In this document: piece after piece, positions 49,114-57,799 of the stretch
Numbering within the stretch: position 1 is the first letter of the stretch
Layout: the number at the start of each line of letters is the position of its first letter
Source of the DNA: Collinsella sp.
GTDB taxonomy: Bacteria > Actinomycetota > Coriobacteriia > Coriobacteriales > Coriobacteriaceae
DNA: 64,000 nucleotides
Assembly: GCA_031294825.1 (NCBI GenBank)
Contig: JAUMPM010000018.1
Span: forward strand, 144,584-208,583
Reading direction: 5' to 3'
The notes under the pieces: model-generated
What the model was told of the DNA's origin: nothing
Databases searched by the model: none
What the model saw: the letters and a program-made list of their open reading frames with translations, nothing else
Position numbers and translations under genes: made by a program

Positions 49114-51795
49114 TTACTCCTTCTCGACCGCGCGCATGATCGCCTTGTAGATCTCCATCAGCGGGATGATCAGGAAGGCCAAGCCCAGCGCGGCGATAAC
49201 GCCCTTGAGCTCAAGCGTCACGGGGCCAAAGAACATCTCGGCAAGCGTCGGCTGCACGGTCACGATCACCGTCAGCACCAGCGCCAGCGCGGCCGAAGCC
49301 CACAGCCACTTGTTCTGCTTCTTCATGCTAAACAGCGACGCACGACGGCTGCGCATATTGAAGCAGTGGAAAATCTCGACCATGTTGAGCGTGATGAAAG
49401 CCATCATCACGCCTTCCTCGTCGGCATTGCCGGCGATCATATCGGCGATGTGGATGTAGCCCATGTCAAAGTACACGCCCACAAAGAAGCTCGCCAGCAC
49501 CAGCACAGTGATGATCAAGCCCTGGACCACACAGTCCAGGCCCATATTACCGGCAAAGACGCCGTCCTTGGCGTTGCGCGGCTTGCGCTTCATGATGTCG
49601 CCCTCGGCATCCTCCATGCCCAGCGCGAGCGCGGGGAAGCAGTCGGTGACCAGGTTCACCCACAGCAGCTGCACCGGCTGGAAGATGGTAAAGCCGATGA
49701 GCGTGGCGATAAACACCGAGAACACCTCGGCAAGGTTAGCCGAAAGCAGGAACTGGATGACCTTGCGGATATTGTCGTAGATGCGACGGCCCTCTTCGCA
49801 AGCACCGATGATGGTGGCGAAGTTGTCGTCGGCAAGCACCATGTCGGCAACGTTCTTGGTGACGTCGGTGCCGGTGATGCCCATGCCCACGCCGATGTCG
49901 GCGCGCTTGATGGACGGGGCGTCGTTGACGCCGTCGCCCGTCATGGCCACGATCTGGTCGCGCGACTTCCAAGCCTCGACGATGCGGGTCTTGTGCTCGG
50001 GCTGGACGCGAGCGTACACGCCGTAGTCCTCGATGTGCGCGTCGAGCTCCTCGTCGCTCATGCGATCGAGGTCGGCACCGGTGATGGCATGGCTGCGATC
50101 GGTGACGATTCCCAGCTGCTTGGCAATGGCCACGGCGGTGTCGATATGGTCGCCCGTGATCATGACGGTGCGAATACCGGCATCGTGGGCCTCGCGGATG
50201 GCGTCGGCGACCTCGGGGCGGACAGGGTCAATCATGCCGGATAGGCCGCAGAAGACCAGGTCGTGCTCGAGCGCAGCGGGGCTGCAGTCGCTCGGGACCT
50301 CGGTGTAAGTGCGGCTTGCCAGCGCCAGCACGCGCAGGGCCTCGTCGGCCATGGCCTTGTTGGCGGCCACGAGCTCGGCGCGACGCTCCTCGGTCAGGGG
50401 GACGACCTTTTCGCCCTCGTAGATATGGGTGCACAGACCAATCACCACGTCGGGCGCGCCCTTGGTGTACTGCTCGTACTCGCCGTCCAGGGTCTCGACG
50501 ACCACGGACATCATCTTGCGGCCAGAGTCGAACGGGGCCTCACCCACACGCGGGTGCTCGGCGGTCAGGCCGGTGAGCCCCGCCTTACCGGCATCGTTGA
50601 CGAGCGCGCACTCAGTCGGCTCGCCCACGGCCTCGCCCAGGTCATCGTCCCACTGGGCGTCGGAGCAAAGGGCCATACCGGCCAGGAACTTCTCCTTAGG
50701 CGCAGCGAGCTCGTGCTTGACGACGGTCATCTTGTTTTGGGTAAGGGTGCCGGTCTTGTCGGAGCAGATGGTCTGCGTGCAGCCGAGAGTCTCGACGGCA
50801 GAGAGCTTGCGGATGATTGCCTGGCGCTTGGCCATCTTGGTCACGCCAAGCGACAGCACGATGGTCACGACGGCGACCAGGCCCTCGGGGATGGCGGCGA
50901 CGGCGAGCGAGACGGCAACCATAAAGGTGTCGAGCAGGGCGGTCGGGTCGGTAAGGACGTTGCCCACGCCGTGACGGATGATGTCAACGCCAAAGATGAC
51001 GACGCAGATGACGATAACCATAATGGTGAGGATGCGGCTGAGCTCGGCGAGCTTCACCTGCAGCGGCGTGAGCTCTTCCTTGGCCTCGGCCAGAGCGCCG
51101 GCGATCTTGCCCATCTCGGTATCCATGCCGGTACCGACCACGACGGCACGGCCACGGCCGTACACCACGGTGGAGCCCATGTAGCACATGTTCTTGCGGT
51201 CGCCGAGCGGCACGTCATCGGTGCCGGTGGCGAGCTCGATCACGTTGGCATGCTTCTCGACAGGCACGGACTCGCCAGTGAGTGCAGCCTCTTCGATCTT
51301 CATCGTGGCGCTCTCGAGCACGCGGCAGTCGGCCGGGACAGAGTCGCCCGCCTCGAACATGATCACGTCGCCGGGCACGAGCTCGGCGCTCGGCAGGTGC
51401 ACGAGCTTGCCGTCGCGCAGCACCTTGGACTGCGCCGCACTCATCTCCTGCAGGGCCTCGAGGGCCTCTTCGCTCTTGGCTTCCTGGACCACGCCCAGCA
51501 CCGAGTTGACGATAACGACGAACATGATAATGGCGACGTCGGCAAAATCGGGCTCGCCCTTGACCATGCCCGTAAGTGCGCTGATAACGGCGGCAACGAT
51601 CAGCATAATGACCATGGGGTCGGCCATCTGCTCAAAGAAGCGCTTCCACAGCGGCGTCTTCTCGGCTTCCTCAAGCTTGTTAGGGCCTGTCTTGGCAAGG
51701 CGCGACGACGCCTCGTCGTTGCTCAGGCCGAGGTTCTCATCGACACCTTGGTCGCTGAGCACCTCCGCCGCGGCGGACAGGTATTCCTTTTGCAT
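49114..51795 (-). CDS. Calcium-transporting P-type ATPase (SERCA-like, P2A)
   Basis: 893 residues, about ten helices. Actuator domain with EEAALTGESVPVEK, helix 4 with AVAAIPEGLVAVVTIVLSLG (the Ca site motif PEGL), phosphorylation site CSDKTGTLTQNKM near 350, nucleotide-domain KGAPDVV, and hinge MTGDGVNDAPSIKRADIGVGMG. Helix 6 reads LLWVNLVTDCFPALALGMED (N-x-x-T-D), again Ca-type. The N-terminus MQKEYLSAAAEVLSDQGVD is the usual cytosolic start. The protein probably exports Ca2+ for 2 or fewer protons. ATG with GGAGGGG partly inside a hairpin (see 51803). Confidence 0.93.
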   Translation of the reverse strand: MQKEYLSAAAEVLSDQGVDENLGLSNDEASSRLAKTGPNKLEEAEKTPLWKRFFEQMADPMVIMLIVAAVISALTGMVKGEPDFADVAIIMFVVIVNSVLGVVQEAKSEEALEALQEMSAAQSKVLRDGKLVHLPSAELVPGDVIMFEAGDSVPADCRVLESATMKIEEAALTGESVPVEKHANVIELATGTDDVPLGDRKNMCYMGSTVVYGRGRAVVVGTGMDTEMGKIAGALAEAKEELTPLQVKLAELSRILTIMVIVICVVIFGVDIIRHGVGNVLTDPTALLDTFMVAVSLAVAAIPEGLVAVVTIVLSLGVTKMAKRQAIIRKLSAVETLGCTQTICSDKTGTLTQNKMTVVKHELAAPKEKFLAGMALCSDAQWDDDLGEAVGEPTECALVNDAGKAGLTGLTAEHPRVGEAPFDSGRKMMSVVVETLDGEYEQYTKGAPDVVIGLCTHIYEGEKVVPLTEERRAELVAANKAMADEALRVLALASRTYTEVPSDCSPAALEHDLVFCGLSGMIDPVRPEVADAIREAHDAGIRTVMITGDHIDTAVAIAKQLGIVTDRSHAITGADLDRMSDEELDAHIEDYGVYARVQPEHKTRIVEAWKSRDQIVAMTGDGVNDAPSIKRADIGVGMGITGTDVTKNVADMVLADDNFATIIGACEEGRRIYDNIRKVIQFLLSANLAEVFSVFIATLIGFTIFQPVQLLWVNLVTDCFPALALGMEDAEGDIMKRKPRNAKDGVFAGNMGLDCVVQGLIITVLVLASFFVGVYFDMGYIHIADMIAGNADEEGVMMAFITLNMVEIFHCFNMRSRRASLFSMKKQNKWLWASAALALVLTVIVTVQPTLAEMFFGPVTLELKGVIAALGLAFLIIPLMEIYKAIMRAVEKE

Positions 51796-51802
51796 ATAGA
51801 GT

Positions 51803-51943
51803 CCCCTCCTGGGATTCGGGCCACTCAGCAGATTGATGCCCGATCATAATTCCCAGGAGAAGGGCAAGGGCTCATCAAGGCTGCCGTGCTGAGCGGCAGT
51901 TGATAGTGGAGCTATGGTACCCCAAAGCGACGCGTCTAGCCAA
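51803..51943 (-). promoter_or_regulatory. Promoter and structured leader of the P-type ATPase gene
   Basis: TTGGCT (51938-51943), 18 bases, TACCAT (51914-51919) is a likely promoter. The leader has a hairpin CTGCCG / CGGCAG (51881-51899) and then a larger one: CTCCTGGGA (51806-51814) pairs with TCCCAGGAG (51851-51859), with TCGGGC / GCCCGA inside. On the minus strand the 3' arm ends in CCAGGAGGGG, the ribosome site of the gene, so the stem would block translation when formed. I could not match it to a known riboswitch. Confidence 0.5.
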
Positions 51944-52167
51944 AACATTCCATCTGGAAACACGGCACAGGCGCAACGGTGCAGACAGTGTGATGCTCAA
52001 GATTGATAAAACGTTTTTTCTTCGGCGCATCGTTAAACTGAAATATCGCCCAGATAGCAGCGGTCAGAACGGTTGGTAAAGATTTTTCATATACCGTTTT
52101 TTCGCAAAAAATGAACTTCTAATTCGGCATACGGTCGATTTTTTGGGGTATTCGGTCGCCATTTCGT

Positions 52168-52173
52168 TATAAT
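52168..52173 (+). promoter_or_regulatory. Putative -10 box of pyk
   Basis: TATAAT, 64 bases before the pyk ATG. No consensus -35 at the usual distance. The region 51944-52167 is AT-rich, without a gene; it has the near-repeats CATACGGTCGAT and TATTCGGTCGCC (52130-52160). Confidence 0.5.
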
Positions 52174-52236
52174 CATCTCAGTTTTATTTCTTATGGTTTA
52201 TCTATCAGCGCAAGACGATGTCAGATGGAGGTCTGA

Positions 52237-53697
52237 ATGTACAAGCGCACCAAGATTGTATGCACCATGGGTCCCGCCTGCGATAGCGACGAGACCATCC
52301 GCGAGATGATCAAGGCGGGCATGAACGTCGCCCGTTTTAACTTCTCGCACGGATCCTACGACGAGCACCACGGTCGCATCGAGCGCGTCCGTCGTATTTC
52401 CAAGGAGCTCGGTCTGCCCGTCGGCATCCTGCTCGACACCAAGGGCCCCGAGGTCCGCACCGGCCTTCTGGTCGACGGCAAGAAGGTTGCCGTCAAGACC
52501 GGCGATAAGATCGTCGTCACCGCTCAGCCCACGTCCGAGGATTTCCACGGCACCTCTGAGCACATCTCCCTCGACTACCTGGCTCTGCCCTCCGAGGTCG
52601 AGAAGGGCTCCCTCATCCTGATCGATGACGGCCTGGTCGCCCTCGAGGTCGAGTCCGTCGACGGCCAGGACATGACCTGCGTCGTCAAGAACGACGGCCT
52701 GATCGGCGAGCGCAAGGGCGTCAACATGCCCAACGTCAATATCTCGCTGCCCGCCATCACCGAGCGCGATCGTCAGGACATCCTCTTTGGCCTGACCGAG
52801 AACATCGACTACATTGCCGCTTCCTTCATCCGTGACGGCGAGTCCGTCCGCGGCATCCGCGAGCTTTGCCGCGAGAACGGTGGCGAGCACGTGACGATCT
52901 TCCCGAAGATCGAGTGCGCCCTGGGCGTCGAGAACTTCGACGAGATCCTCGAGGCTTCCGACGGCATCATGGTCGCCCGTGGCGACCTGGGCATCGAGAT
53001 CAAGCCCGAGCTCGTTCCGCACATCCAGAAGGAGATCATCGCCAAGTGCAACGCGGCCTACAAGCCCGTTATCACCGCTACGCAGATGCTCGACTCCATG
53101 CAGCAGAACCCGCGCCCGACGCGCGCCGAGGTTGCCGACGTTGCTAACGCCATTTACGACGGCACCGACGCCGTCATGCTGTCCGGCGAGTCCGCTGCCG
53201 GTAAGTACCCGGTTGAAGCCGTCAAGATGCAGGCCAGCATTGCTCTCGAGACCGAGAAGTACCTCCCGGCTCACGCTCCGCTCGAGGTTCCGGCCGATGC
53301 TCACGGCACCCGCGTCGTCAACAACGTTGTGGGTATGTCCGCTGTGAACATGGCTACCACCGTTGGCGCCAAGTGCATCACCGTGCCGACGACCACCGGT
53401 CGTACCGCTCGCCTGATCTCGCACTTCCGTCCCAACATGCCGATCTGCGCGTTCTCCCGCCACGAGTGGGCCGTCCAGCAGATGATTATGTACTGGGGCG
53501 TTATCCCGCACCAGGCCGAGATTACCCAGGGCACCGTCAACGGCACGATCGTCAAGGCGATCGAGACCGCTAAGGAGCTCGGCTACGTCGAGGCCGGCGA
53601 TCTGACCGTCGCCACCGCCGGCGATCCCCGCATGAGCGTTCAGCTCGAGGACAAGGTCTCCTCGACCAACGTCGCTTACGTCGCTCAGGTGCGCTAA
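52237..53697 (+). CDS. pyk: Pyruvate kinase
   Basis: 486 residues; last ATP-forming step of glycolysis (PEP + ADP to pyruvate + ATP). KRTKIVCTMGPACDS at the start, NVARFNFSHGSYDEH, ILLDTKGPEVRTG, the catalytic block ITVFPKIE-type FPKIECALGVENFDEIL, VARGDLGIEI, KPVITATQMLDSM and DGTDAVMLSGESAAGKYP. The C-terminal allosteric domain ends ISVQLEDKV-like MSVQLEDKVSS; there is no extra PEP-utiliser domain. The codon bias is stronger (more GTC, CTG, AAG) than in its neighbours, as in a highly expressed gene. GGAGG seven bases before ATG. Confidence 0.97.
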   Translation: MYKRTKIVCTMGPACDSDETIREMIKAGMNVARFNFSHGSYDEHHGRIERVRRISKELGLPVGILLDTKGPEVRTGLLVDGKKVAVKTGDKIVVTAQPTSEDFHGTSEHISLDYLALPSEVEKGSLILIDDGLVALEVESVDGQDMTCVVKNDGLIGERKGVNMPNVNISLPAITERDRQDILFGLTENIDYIAASFIRDGESVRGIRELCRENGGEHVTIFPKIECALGVENFDEILEASDGIMVARGDLGIEIKPELVPHIQKEIIAKCNAAYKPVITATQMLDSMQQNPRPTRAEVADVANAIYDGTDAVMLSGESAAGKYPVEAVKMQASIALETEKYLPAHAPLEVPADAHGTRVVNNVVGMSAVNMATTVGAKCITVPTTTGRTARLISHFRPNMPICAFSRHEWAVQQMIMYWGVIPHQAEITQGTVNGTIVKAIETAKELGYVEAGDLTVATAGDPRMSVQLEDKVSSTNVAYVAQVR

Positions 53698-53725
53698 ATC
53701 GCACTTGCAAGCACACTTGCATTGC

Positions 53726-53763
53726 AAAGGGCCCGGAAGGCATTGCCTTCCGGGCCCTTTTTC
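53726..53763 (+). terminator. Terminator of pyk
   Basis: AAAGGGCCCGGAAGGCA / TGCCTTCCGGGCCCTTT with a 2-4 base loop, running into TTTTT. Confidence 0.95.
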
Positions 53764-53909
53764 TGTGCGCCGATGTCTACTGTATGGCATGACACGCAAC
53801 CAGCTACTTATGGCATGCTATGAGATGTGCAGCTCGTTTGCCGTGTTTACGCCATGCGACGGAAGCTGTTGATCAATTGGGGTGAGCTATTCACTGCCAA
53901 GCCGGCCGG

Positions 53910-54758
53910 CTAGCAGCTAGCAATCAGGGGGACTGCGGGAACGCCAGAAGCAGCAACGCGAGCCGCAAATCCCGCCTCGGTCAGCTCGATGACCTCGGTA
54001 AACGTTGCATCGAAAAACTCCTCGGTTAGCAGGCGGTATGGCGGATGGTCGGGCTCACCGGGGTTTTCGCGTACAATCTCGTGCATGACGCCGATGGTCT
54101 TGAGCACATATTCTTTATGGATGGGATACTGACCAAAACGCGCCGCAGCAGTATACAGACGATCGGTCGCACGCGGGATGGAAACAATGCCCAGCGTCTT
54201 GCCAAACCAGTCAAAATCGCCCTGCTTTTTAATGCGAAATTCCTCGCTCGGCTTGCCGCCGTTTGCTTCCAGATACTGGTTCACACGCGTGTTCCATACC
54301 GTGTCGGCCACCAAATGCGACCAGACACCCAGTGTCAAATCGAGCAACGACTGTGCCACATCTTCGGATGCAAGCGAGAACTCATAGGCGCCGGGACCGG
54401 CAACCGGCTCGGCATCCTTGTAGCGCTGGGGATAGTGCACGCGGTTCAGTCGCTCGCGTTCCTCGATAATCGAGGTCGCCGCGGCCGGCGCACCGGTGGG
54501 CGAACTTTTTAGCAACGGTGCCACATAGGTATCCCAAAACTCATGCTCACGAGGCTTTGGGATGGGCTCAGGCTTGGCAAAGTGCGTAATGCGGTACGGG
54601 ATGGGATCGGCAATGGCAGGGACCATATAGCCCACGAAGATATCCGGAACCACGCAGCCAAACAAAAAGGCATTGCGGTCGCGCACGCTATTGGCAAGCG
54701 CACCGGTGCGCTCCAGCAAACGCTCCGTCTGAGCGATATGAATGTTCCAGCTTGGCAT
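53910..54758 (-). CDS. Zinc-dependent phospholipase C-like protein
   Basis: 282 residues, all-helical in appearance, no signal peptide. The start MPSWNIHIAQTERLLERTG, NAFLFGCVVPDIFVGYM, YRITHFA, then LDLTLGVWSHLVADTVWNTRVN show the spaced His/Asp pattern (W-N-x-H, V-V-P-D, T-H-F, S-H-L-x-A-D) of the zinc-dependent PLC/S1-P1 nuclease-type fold. Cytosolic members have no assigned function. ATG 54758 is chosen since GGGGGTGG precedes it. Confidence 0.78.
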   Translation of the reverse strand: MPSWNIHIAQTERLLERTGALANSVRDRNAFLFGCVVPDIFVGYMVPAIADPIPYRITHFAKPEPIPKPREHEFWDTYVAPLLKSSPTGAPAAATSIIEERERLNRVHYPQRYKDAEPVAGPGAYEFSLASEDVAQSLLDLTLGVWSHLVADTVWNTRVNQYLEANGGKPSEEFRIKKQGDFDWFGKTLGIVSIPRATDRLYTAAARFGQYPIHKEYVLKTIGVMHEIVRENPGEPDHPPYRLLTEEFFDATFTEVIELTEAGFAARVAASGVPAVPLIASC

Positions 54759-54838
54759 AGCCACCCCCATAAAAAACCTGGATAACTATACCATCACGGC
54801 AATGCCGCGCGGGCGGCTACGCATGCTCTACGCAGCAA

Positions 54839-55609
54839 CTAGTCCGTAGCACCGCTTTCGGTTCCATACGACGGCGAAGGCGCCTCGACCACATGGTGAT
54901 ATCGATCGATATAGATTGCACGGGCACCCAGGCGTCGCACCAAATCCTGGTGATGTGTGCTCATCAAGACCGTCTTACCCGCCGCGACGTAAGCCAGCAA
55001 GAAGTTGACCACGATGTCACATGAATCCTCGTCGAGTCCATTGGTGGGCTCATCGAGCACTAGGATATCGGGGTTCATCGATACGACTGCCGCCAGGGCC
55101 ACACGTTTCTTTTGCCCGCCCGAAAGCTGATAGGGCGAGGCATCGACCAGATCGGCAACCTGGAACAGCTTCATGGCATCGCGGACGCGGCGCTCGAGCT
55201 CGTCTGCCGGCAGTCCCATTTGAGCCGGGCCAAACGCGACCTCCTCGCCCACCGTGGCGCAAAAGAGCTGCGCATCGGCATTCTGGAACACAAAGCCCAC
55301 GCGCTGATGAAAACGCTGAGCGGCCGCGGAATCCTTTAGAAACGCCGCATCGATCACGTGCCCGTCAAACAGGTATGCCCCTGCGTCAGCGAGTTCAAGG
55401 CCGTTAATAAGGCGCATGATCGTCGTCTTGCCGCAGCCGTTGGGACCTAGCAGGGCAACGAGCTCTCCACGGTCCACCTGCAGCGAAACGCCGTCGACCA
55501 CCGTATGGCCCGCATAGGAAAACACCACGTCGCGAAACTCGATGAGCGGCGTGGTCTCAGCGCCAGCAGCACCGCTCGCGCCCATCGCGTTATTCGTATC
55601 GTTTGCCAA
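54839..55609 (-). CDS. cbiO: ECF-type cobalt/nickel transporter ATPase
   Basis: 256 residues. EFRDVVFSYAGHTVVDGVSLQV, Walker A LLGPNGCGKTTIMRLING, Q-loop GFVFQNADAQLFCATVGEEVAFGPAQMGLP (typical of CbiO/EcfA), signature LSGGQKKRVALAAVVSMNP, Walker B ILVLDEPTNGLD and H-loop STHHQDLV. TTG start with GAAGGG seven bases upstream; ATG at codon 9 is the alternative. Last gene of cbiMQO. It powers uptake with CbiM as the metal-binding unit. Confidence 0.92.
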   Translation of the reverse strand: MANDTNNAMGASGAAGAETTPLIEFRDVVFSYAGHTVVDGVSLQVDRGELVALLGPNGCGKTTIMRLINGLELADAGAYLFDGHVIDAAFLKDSAAAQRFHQRVGFVFQNADAQLFCATVGEEVAFGPAQMGLPADELERRVRDAMKLFQVADLVDASPYQLSGGQKKRVALAAVVSMNPDILVLDEPTNGLDEDSCDIVVNFLLAYVAAGKTVLMSTHHQDLVRRLGARAIYIDRYHHVVEAPSPSYGTESGATD

Positions 55610-55653
55610 AACGTCGCCCTTCCCTATTCACATCAACGGATCGACCGCCCGCG

Positions 55654-56496
55654 CTACAGCACCGCGCACAACACGGCGAGCAGAACCACAACGACCGCGT
55701 AAACCGCATCGCGCCAGCCAAAGCCGCTCCGCGCAGGAGCCGGATACACACCGGCAAAGCCGCGGCAGAGCATGGCCTCGTCCATCGCGCGGCTGCATTC
55801 CATCGCCTTGATAAACGTCATGCCCATGATACCCGCGATCGAATCGGTACGCGAAAATCCCTCAGGCGCACGGCCAACGCTGCGCAGCATGACCGATTCG
55901 CACAGATCGTGCGCCGTGCGTCCCAGCACCTCGATATGCTTGAGTGCCATATCAAAGGTAAAGATGACCTCGTCGGGCAGGTGCAGCATTTTGAGCGCCG
56001 CCGACATGCGGCTCCAGGTAAGCGTCCACGAAACGCCCAGCACCAGCGACACATTAATGAAGGTCTTGAGCGCAATCTTGAGCATGGCGCCCGTGGCAGA
56101 CGCGCCCAGCAGCAGGGCAGGCAATGCCAGAACCACCGCAAGCCCCGTGGCGCCGAGCGCCGGTACAATGGTCGCACGCAGCCCGCGTGCGGGGCGCACC
56201 GCGACCAGCACCAGCGCGATAGCCGCCATCAACATGAGGTACAGCGGGCTCTGCGTCAGACACACGCACAGGACGCAGACGAACATCCCCACCAGGCGCA
56301 CCGGAGCCGAAACGCAAGAAAGGGCGCGGTCGACCATCGACCCGCCCTCGTGCGCGCCTCCACCCAGGCGAACCCGCTCAAGCAGGCTCGCCAGGTGCAA
56401 GACGTTCTTTTGCATCACACGATGCCGAGCCCCCGCGGGCTCGTATCGCTCCTCGGCCGCAAGCCAGCTAGGCAGCTCGGCTATTGCCATGAGCAC
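55654..56496 (-). CDS. cbiQ: ECF-type cobalt/nickel transporter T component
   Basis: 280 residues, about five to six helices. The coupling-helix signature of T components is present twice: LKMLHLPDEVIFTFDMALKH, and MLRSVGRAPEGFSR before the last helices. GTG 56496 follows AAGGA at five bases and overlaps cbiM by 29 bases. It links CbiM to the ATPase. Confidence 0.9.
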   Translation of the reverse strand: MLMAIAELPSWLAAEERYEPAGARHRVMQKNVLHLASLLERVRLGGGAHEGGSMVDRALSCVSAPVRLVGMFVCVLCVCLTQSPLYLMLMAAIALVLVAVRPARGLRATIVPALGATGLAVVLALPALLLGASATGAMLKIALKTFINVSLVLGVSWTLTWSRMSAALKMLHLPDEVIFTFDMALKHIEVLGRTAHDLCESVMLRSVGRAPEGFSRTDSIAGIMGMTFIKAMECSRAMDEAMLCRGFAGVYPAPARSGFGWRDAVYAVVVVLLAVLCAVL

Positions 56497-57553
56497 CGCT
56501 TTCCTTGACCGTCAGCGAGATCAGACGAAATGCGATGGTAAGCACTGCCACGCCAATCACGCCCGAAAGGATATACATGGCAGCCTGGCCGGCAAAGCCA
56601 AGGCCTTGCTCCTCGGAATAGGCCTGCAGATAATCGCCCGTGGGCAGGGCATCGGCGAAGGTCGGGGCATCGAGACCGACCGAAGCCTGCAGACTGTCGT
56701 CACCAGCCCCCTGAACGGCGGTCGCGGCGCCCTCGGCGTCCCACTCGCCCCATGCGTCACCTGTGGCAAGCAAGCCGAGCGGCGTAGCCACGACAAGCAC
56801 GGCAACCAAGATGAGCGTGGGGACCAGCGAGGTCTTCTCGGCAGCAGCGCCCTCGGCAGTAAGCTGGCCATCGACGGCCTCGGGCCCGACGATAACGCTC
56901 GGCGCCGTCTTCTTGATAAAGCCGTAGATGGCGGCCGTCGCCACGCCCTCGATCACGCCGGCGACCAGCATATGCGGGATCAACATGGCCGGAATAGCCA
57001 CGGACAGCGGGAAGGGGCAGTACAGCGGCGCGCCCGAAGCGTTGGTAAAGAGCATCGGCTGAATACCAAACTCGATTGCCGCGCACAGGGCTGCCAGGCA
57101 CAGGCCGACCCAACCGCTCACGACGGCAGAAACCGAGGTGCCCCAGCTCTTGTCGTGCAGGCGGCTGTTGAGCGCACGGAACACGATAGCAGCGACAAAC
57201 GGCAGCACAAAGGCCATGTTAAAGCAGTTGGCGCCAAACGACAGAACGCCGCCGTCGCCAAACAGCAGCGCCTGCAGCGCCAGCGCAACCGAGACAGCGA
57301 TAGCCGCGGCCTCGGGGCCTAGCAGCAGCGCAATGAGCGCGCCGCCGACGGCGTGACCTGTGGTGCCGCCGGGCAGCGGCACATTGAACATCATAAGCAG
57401 GAAGGAGAACGCGGCGCAGATGCCCAGGAAAGCCATGTGCTCGCGATCGAGCGTGGCGCGCACTTTCTTGATGCAGTGAACCCAAACGGGCACCATCGCC
57501 ACCGCCATAACGGCATCGGTCTGCGGGGACAGATAATTATCTGGAATGTGCAT
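56468..57553 (-). CDS. cbiM: Cobalt/nickel uptake protein CbiM fused to a CbiN/PDGLE-like tail
   Basis: 361 residues. MHIPDNYLSPQTDAVM carries the His2 metal ligand of the CbiM/NikM N-terminus (Asn instead of the usual Gly at position 6). The core has FNVPLPGGTTGHAVGGALIALLLGP and FGDGGVLSFGANCFNMA, with the second conserved His. After about 225, a separate part with a helix (LVPTLILVAVLVVATPLGLLA), an acidic external loop and a last helix resembles CbiN/PDGLE, so M and N are one chain. Co2+ or Ni2+ cannot be told apart by eye. Confidence 0.9.
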   Translation of the reverse strand: MHIPDNYLSPQTDAVMAVAMVPVWVHCIKKVRATLDREHMAFLGICAAFSFLLMMFNVPLPGGTTGHAVGGALIALLLGPEAAAIAVSVALALQALLFGDGGVLSFGANCFNMAFVLPFVAAIVFRALNSRLHDKSWGTSVSAVVSGWVGLCLAALCAAIEFGIQPMLFTNASGAPLYCPFPLSVAIPAMLIPHMLVAGVIEGVATAAIYGFIKKTAPSVIVGPEAVDGQLTAEGAAAEKTSLVPTLILVAVLVVATPLGLLATGDAWGEWDAEGAATAVQGAGDDSLQASVGLDAPTFADALPTGDYLQAYSEEQGLGFAGQAAMYILSGVIGVAVLTIAFRLISLTVKESGAHGNSRAA

Positions 57554-57610
57554 GTACGCCTCCCGGTTGTCGGCGCACGGAATTGCAACGCCGTTTGAAT
57601 CACCTTTCCA

Positions 57611-57677
57611 GTGTTACGTAATGTCAGATTCGTAACACGCCGCGGGCTATCATAGCAAAACGGCGCACTGCCGACAA
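57611..57677 (-). promoter_or_regulatory. Promoter and palindromic operator of cbiMQO
   Basis: TTGTCG (57672-57677), 17 bases, TATGAT (57649-57654) on the minus strand. Just downstream, GTGTTACG (57611-57618) and CGTAACAC (57631-57638) form a perfect 8-12-8 inverted repeat covering about +4 to +31, the right place for a repressor. A metal sensor such as a NikR- or Fur-family protein would fit; no regulator gene is nearby. No cobalamin riboswitch is visible in 57554-57799. Confidence 0.65.
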
Positions 57678-57799
57678 AGCAGCACGCCGTTATGTAATGC
57701 GCGTGTCATATATGCAGGCTCAACGGTGCCTTATACCGAGAACAGCAGTCGTGTAGGACTCGGCGGCAACCACCGCTGACCTATACCCCAGCGCAAGCC

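Noticed and set aside
51796..51945. yybP-ykoY or M-box riboswitch before the P-type ATPase
   Set aside because: The conserved internal loops of these classes are not recognisable; kept only as an unassigned structured leader.
57554..57799. Cobalamin or NiCo riboswitch upstream of cbiM
   Set aside because: I cannot find the B12-box-like text or the NiCo four-way junction; a promoter plus DNA operator explains the region better.
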